A stretch of DNA of 64,000 nucleotides from contig NZ_CP104143.1 of NCBI RefSeq assembly GCF_025200715.1, positions 2,955,501 to 3,019,500 of the forward strand, read 5' to 3'. The stretch is from Rhizobium sullae (lineage in GTDB: Bacteria > Pseudomonadota > Alphaproteobacteria > Rhizobiales > Rhizobiaceae). Within the stretch, counting starts at the first letter, position 1, and every line of letters starts with the position of its first letter. A model generated the notes under the pieces. That model was not told the origin of the DNA and did not search any database. It was given only the letters and a program-made list of their open reading frames with translations. The translations under genes and the position numbers were made by a program. Of this stretch, positions 60,321 through 64,000 are shown in pieces.

Positions 60321-61383
60321 AGCCGAGCACCTCCGCAACGAGACCGTTCGCCTCGAAGAATTTGTCCGCATTCGCGATAGTGGCATCGTCCGCTGCATAG
60401 GCGATGATGAGGGAGCCATAGGGTTCGCCACCGATCTCGTCGACGGTTCCGGCGATGATGTTGATATCCGAACCCAGCGTCTGGATAAGCCGCGAGATCA
60501 GCGGCTGTTCTGCCGTCCGACCGAAAAAGGTGATGCGCACGGCAACGCGCCCACCCGCTGTCTTTTGCGGCCGCAAGGTGAATGCGAGCGCTGCAGGAAG
60601 CTTCGAGCCCGGCAGGCCGGCCAGCAATGCGCGCGTCGTCGGATGTTGCGGCCGAGTAAAGACATCGAAAGTGTGGCCGCGCTCGACGATGATACCCTCG
60701 TCGATGACGGCGACGTCGCTGGTGATGGCTTTGACGACCTCCATCTCGTGGGTGATCAGAAGCACCGTTAGCCCAAACTCCGCATTGATGCGCTTCAAGA
60801 GCTCGAGGATCGACTGGGTGGTCTCTGGATCGAGCGCGGAGGTCGCTTCATCGGAAAGCAGGAGCTTCGGCTGCGTGGCGAGCGCGCGGGCAATGCCGAC
60901 GCGCTGCTTCTGGCCGCCGGAAAGTTCTGCCGGATAGCGGTCGCGCTTATCGGAAAGTCCGACGAGATCGAGCAGCGGCTCGACGCGTCCGCGAATGGCT
61001 TCCTTGTCGTAACCGGCGATTTCCAGGGGCAGCGCCACATTGCCGAAGGCCGTGCGCGAAGACAGCAGGTTGAAATGCTGGAAGATCATGCCGACCGAAC
61101 GGCGGAGGGCGCGCAGGCCGGCCTCGTCCAGATCGGAAACGTTGACGCCATCGACGATGACCTTGCCGCTTGTCGGACGTTCCAAGCCGTTGACAAGACG
61201 GATCAGTGTCGACTTGCCGGCGCCGGAACGGCCGATGATGCCGGTAATGGAGCCGCGCGCGACGGCAAAATCGATTGCATCAAGCGCGGTAAACGATTTG
61301 TCCTCGGCGCCGAAGCGTTTCGATATGCCTTCGAAGAGGACGGTATTTGCGGCATTTGCCGCGTTGGAAGAGTCGGAATGCAT
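60310..61383 (-). CDS. metN: Methionine ABC transporter ATP-binding protein
   Basis: A 357-residue ATPase with Walker [10 protein letters not shown] (51-59), signature LSGGQ (154-158), and Walker B LLLSDEA (174-180). The C-terminal NIL domain (about 275-345) binds methionine and inhibits transport when the internal pool is full. It is the first gene of the operon. No SAM-II or other known riboswitch is obvious upstream. Confidence 0.95.
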   Translation of the reverse strand: MHSDSSNAANAANTVLFEGISKRFGAEDKSFTALDAIDFAVARGSITGIIGRSGAGKSTLIRLVNGLERPTSGKVIVDGVNVSDLDEAGLRALRRSVGMIFQHFNLLSSRTAFGNVALPLEIAGYDKEAIRGRVEPLLDLVGLSDKRDRYPAELSGGQKQRVGIARALATQPKLLLSDEATSALDPETTQSILELLKRINAEFGLTVLLITHEMEVVKAITSDVAVIDEGIIVERGHTFDVFTRPQHPTTRALLAGLPGSKLPAALAFTLRPQKTAGGRVAVRITFFGRTAEQPLISRLIQTLGSDINIIAGTVDEIGGEPYGSLIIAYAADDATIANADKFFEANGLVAEVLGYVS

Positions 61384-61795
61384 GGATGCTCTCGATGTTC
61401 AAAAAGGTCCGCAGTCGCTGAATGGCTGAGGACGCGGCGCGTCTGGTCAGGCCGGCATTCGGCAACGCATTCGGAACAGAGAGGCAGTCTTTATCATCGC
61501 ACAACCGGAATATTCAATTTGATCTGCGCATGGCTGCCATACGCTGGGATGTAATGTTTATGGCGGAGTTCCAGTCGCGATTGACAGAGAGATTTTTTCT
61601 TTGAATCGGCTAGAGCAGCAAAAAACCACTCATTGTCCAATTGTCTGAATCACGAAGCGCGCCGCTTGTTTCTCCTCCCTGGTGGGGAGAAGTGCCGGAG
61701 CGTCAGCGCGGCGATGGGGTGAGCGACAAAAGGAGCGAACGACCGACAACAATGAAGTCGAGCCGGCCGTACGATCCTCCTCCGGCCTTCGGAAT
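61384..61795. other. Intergenic region upstream of metN
   Basis: These 412 bases lie between the start of metN and the end of the beta-glucosidase gene, both on the minus strand. They hold the presumed metN promoter on the right of 61384 and a mosaic repeat around 61671-61742. I saw no convincing gene. Confidence 0.5.
61671..61742. repeat. Single-arm rhizobial mosaic repeat
   Basis: The palindrome TCTCCTCCCTGGTGGGGAGA is followed by GTGCCGGAGCGTCAGCGCGG and GATGGGGTGAG, then GGAGCGAACGACC. It matches the left arm of the 13557-13717 element in plan and partly in sequence. It lies just after the beta-glucosidase stop and could act as a transcript end. Confidence 0.65.
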
Positions 61796-63169
61796 TCAAG
61801 CGACCTTATGGTTACCCTTGGGAAACTGGCTTGCCAGCTCCCGGTACCATTTGCCGCTCTTCTTCACGGTGCGGACCTGGGTGTCGTAATCGACGTGGAC
61901 GAGGCCGAAACGCATCTTGTAGCCCTCCGCCCATTCGAAATTGTCCATCAGGCTCCAGGCGAAATAGCCGCGCATCGCGTAGCCGTCCTTGATGAGATCG
62001 GCGACGACAGCAAGGTGATCACTGTAGTAGTCGAGACGCGGCTGGTCATCGACCTCGCCGTTGACCACACCCATGTTGTAGCAGGCACCGTTCTCCGTGA
62101 TGTAGCATTCCGGCAGTTCGTAGCGACGATAGAGGTCTTCGACGACGTGCTTGAGACCGGGCGCATAGACTTCCCAACCGATATCCGTCTTCACATCGCT
62201 CACACGCGGCGCTTCGACCGTCCAGGGGAAATCGCCGTTCTTCGCCGGGTCGTCGGCAACACGCAGCGGTGTGTAGTAGTTGAGCCCCCACCAATCGAGC
62301 TTCTGGCTGATGATCTTCAAATCTCCATCTTCGATGATGGGCATGCGATCACTGAGCGATTCCACGAACTCCTTCGGATAATCTCCCTTGAAGACGGGAT
62401 CGAAAAAAGCACCATTGTGGAACTGATGCGCGCGCTCGCCGGCGGCGAAATCCGCCTCGCTTTGCGATCCCGGCATGACGGACATTGCGTTCAGCACTAG
62501 GCCGACCGGCACCTTCGGCGCCTCGGCACGGATCGCCTCGACTCCAAGTCCGTGCGCAAGGTTCATGTAGTGCATGGCGTGAAGCGCTGCCTGCATGTTG
62601 CGCTCGCCCGGGGCGTGGACGCCGTAGAGGTGGCTGAGCCACACGATGCACCATGGTTCGTTGAAGGTCGCGACGCTGTCGAGGCGGTCACCAAAACGCG
62701 CCATGACGGTCTTCGCGTAGCGCTGATAGGCATAGGCCGTGGAACGCGCCGTCCAGCCGCCGTCGCCCATGAGCGTGAGCGGCAAATCCCAGTGAAAAAG
62801 TGTTGCAAAGGTCTTGATGCCGCGCGCCTTGCAACCGTCGATGAGACGATCGTAAAAATCGAGTCCGGCTTCGTTCACAGGCCCGGTGCCATCCGGAATG
62901 ATGCGCGGCCAGGCGATCGAGAAGCGATAGGCCTCGACGCCCATCTCCTTGATCAGGTCAAGGTCCTGTTCGAGCCGGTTGTAATGATCGCACGCGACGT
63001 CGCCATTGTGGCGGTTATAGACACGACCCGGCATGTTGCAGAAGGCATCCCAGATCGACGGCTTGCGGCCATCAGCCTTGGAAGCGCCTTCGATCTGAAA
63101 GGCAGCCGTCGCGACGCCAAAGGTGAAATCGCCCGGAAAACGGGCGGCGAGTGTCTTAGGATCGATCAT
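61796..63169 (-). CDS. GH1 beta-glucosidase
   Basis: A 457-residue GH1 enzyme of normal length. The acid/base is Glu171 in TFNEPW and the nucleophile Glu359 in YITENGA. The N-terminal FTFGVATAAFQIEGA signature is intact and there is no signal peptide, so it acts in the cytoplasm on imported beta-glucosides or similar. The neighbouring partial Gfo/Idh/MocA gene upstream on the same strand may belong to the same sugar cluster, but 277 bases with repeats separate them. Confidence 0.94.
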   Translation of the reverse strand: MIDPKTLAARFPGDFTFGVATAAFQIEGASKADGRKPSIWDAFCNMPGRVYNRHNGDVACDHYNRLEQDLDLIKEMGVEAYRFSIAWPRIIPDGTGPVNEAGLDFYDRLIDGCKARGIKTFATLFHWDLPLTLMGDGGWTARSTAYAYQRYAKTVMARFGDRLDSVATFNEPWCIVWLSHLYGVHAPGERNMQAALHAMHYMNLAHGLGVEAIRAEAPKVPVGLVLNAMSVMPGSQSEADFAAGERAHQFHNGAFFDPVFKGDYPKEFVESLSDRMPIIEDGDLKIISQKLDWWGLNYYTPLRVADDPAKNGDFPWTVEAPRVSDVKTDIGWEVYAPGLKHVVEDLYRRYELPECYITENGACYNMGVVNGEVDDQPRLDYYSDHLAVVADLIKDGYAMRGYFAWSLMDNFEWAEGYKMRFGLVHVDYDTQVRTVKKSGKWYRELASQFPKGNHKVA

Positions 63170-63296
63170 TTGACCCCCTGGTGATGGACTGGTCGTTCGA
63201 GCGGCGGTTTAGCCAAGTGAACCGGCGTTGTACAGAGTGGAAATGTCAAAACTGTAACGTTGCAGACGGATACCGGACCTAGCGGTATGGGGTCCA

Positions 63297-63426
63297 CCCC
63301 TCACCCTGGCCCTCTCCCCGTAAACGGGGCGAGGGAACGTGCCTCACTCACAGCACGTTCTGCTGAAACGGCGCGGCATATCCCTCCCCGCGAGCGACGA
63401 CAAGGTGGCGGCACCCGGATGAGAGG
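63297..63426. repeat. Palindromic intergenic repeat upstream of the beta-glucosidase
   Basis: A first unit (63297-63343) contains CCCTCTCCCCGTAAACGGGG followed by CGAGGGAACGTGCC, a repeat type common between rhizobial genes. A second, more degenerate part (63380-63426) carries GGTGGCGGCACCCGGATGAG, like the distal block of the mosaic element at 13.6 kb. Confidence 0.65.
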
Positions 63427-63446
63427 TTAGTCCAGAAACTTGGCCA

Positions 63447-64000
63447 TCAGACCTTCACCCAAGCGCCATTCCGCTTCGATGAAGCAACGCAGGCCTCGAC
63501 GAAGGCAACCCCCTTCACGCCGTCATCGACAGTTGGATAAACCACGGCCTTGTCGACCGCTTTGCCCTTCTTGTGCGCATTGATGGCGTGCGCCGCCTCC
63601 GTGTAGATCGTCGCGAAGGCTTCGAGGTAGCCTTCCGGATGACCGGACGGAATGCGTGAGACGCGAGCAGCGGCGGCACCTGAACCCGCGCCGTTGCGGG
63701 TGATCAGCCGCTTCGGCTGGCCGAACGGCGTGTACCACAAGTAGTTCGGATCCGCCTGCACCCACTCGAAGCCGCCCTTGGTGCCGTAGACGCGGATCTT
63801 CAGGCCGTTTTCATGGCCGGGCGCCACCTGACTGCACCAGAGCATGCCCTTGGCCGGCTTCTCCTTGCCTTTTGCCTTAAAGCGCAAAAGCACGTGAGCA
63901 TTGTCGTCCAGGCGGCGGCCTTCGACGAAACTATCGAGATCGGCAGCGAGGCTATCCAGTTCGAGGCCGGTGATGAAGGAGGCAAGGTTATAGGCATGCG
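63447..64000 (-). CDS. Gfo/Idh/MocA-family oxidoreductase, C-terminal part
   Basis: The frame runs open from the stop at 63447 to the window edge, so the 5' end with the NAD-binding domain lies outside. The visible 184 residues form the C-terminal substrate domain: DDNAHVLLRFKAKGKEKPAKGMLWCSQ, then KIRVYGTKGGFEWVQADPN and the late HPEGYLEAFATIYTEAAHAI segment, which is typical of the family. Members act on inositols or sugars; the substrate cannot be set from this part. Confidence 0.85.
   Translation of the reverse strand, partial: HAYNLASFITGLELDSLAADLDSFVEGRRLDDNAHVLLRFKAKGKEKPAKGMLWCSQVAPGHENGLKIRVYGTKGGFEWVQADPNYLWYTPFGQPKRLITRNGAGSGAAAARVSRIPSGHPEGYLEAFATIYTEAAHAINAHKKGKAVDKAVVYPTVDDGVKGVAFVEACVASSKRNGAWVKV

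Noticed and set aside
61384..61660. SAM-II riboswitch upstream of metN
   Set aside because: A GATAAA fragment resembling the SAM-II core is present on the minus strand, but the paired elements of the pseudoknot around it could not be found.

Overview
The window looks like a stretch of chromosome from a fast-growing rhizobium (Rhizobium/Agrobacterium group, Alphaproteobacteria). Evidence: high GC with strong C/G third positions, a glgB-glgC-glgA-pgm-glgX glycogen operon, a heterotetrameric sarcosine oxidase operon (soxBDAG), two S21 genes, a three-part proton-translocating transhydrogenase (pntAA-pntAB-pntB) next to an aa3-type oxidase subunit IV, an HWE-family sensor kinase, a NodN-like MaoC protein, and short palindromic mosaic repeats typical of rhizobial intergenic DNA. 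No tRNA, rRNA, prophage, transposase or CRISPR was seen.

Layout. 1-8.6 kb: glycogen synthesis and debranching. 8.6-9.6 kb: MaoC/NodN-like hydratase and a HIT protein. 9.7-15.0 kb: sarcosine oxidase on the minus strand, interrupted by a repeat between soxB and soxD. 15.2-18.4 kb: an exported FecR-domain protein convergent with a CHASE2 adenylate cyclase. 18.5-20.4 kb: two S21 genes around a cold-shock gene and two small unknown genes. 20.4-24.9 kb: TPR lipoprotein, FAD oxidoreductase, orphan HWE kinase, DUF992 protein. 24.9-28.2 kb: transhydrogenase and CoxIV. 28.4-31.6 kb: FeeM-like N-acyltransferase and a GGDEF/EAL protein with a degenerate GGDEF motif. 31.9-35.2 kb: TRAP transporter for 2-oxoacid-like substrates, with the binding protein convergent to the permeases. 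35.5-39.8 kb: glutamine-amidotransferase-like hydrolase, 2-hydroxyacid dehydrogenase with a LacI regulator, MarR regulator, creatininase-family protein. 39.9-42.0 kb: NmrA-like protein plus a frameshifted DUF2798 gene, divergent from a LysR gene. 42.2-44.3 kb: His-rich COG0523 GTPase and WD40 protein with a Zur-like site upstream. 44.3-48.3 kb: serine hydrolase, epimerase, and a fold-III ornithine/lysine decarboxylase followed by a GNAT gene. 48.3-49.7 kb: a long structured leader (candidate speF motif) and a LysR gene. 49.8-51.5 kb: DUF1007 and NicO-type metal transporter. 51.5-56.5 kb: small membrane protein, GNAT, DUF533, KDPG aldolase, CYTH-CHAD pair, TrhO. 56.5-61.4 kb: CHASE4-GGDEF-EAL protein and MetNIQ importer. 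61.8-64 kb: GH1 beta-glucosidase and the 3' part of a Gfo/Idh/MocA oxidoreductase.

Most of the window is ordinary core metabolism and signalling. The observations most worth following up are the decarboxylase leader RNA, the LacI and LysR dyads that link regulators to adjacent genes, the Zur-like site before the COG0523/WD40 pair, the S21-CspA-S21 cluster, the orphan FeeM-like acyltransferase, and the DUF2798 frameshift. I did not find convincing evidence of a wholly new multi-gene system. Start codons were chosen by ribosome binding site and family alignment from memory; no database search was possible.
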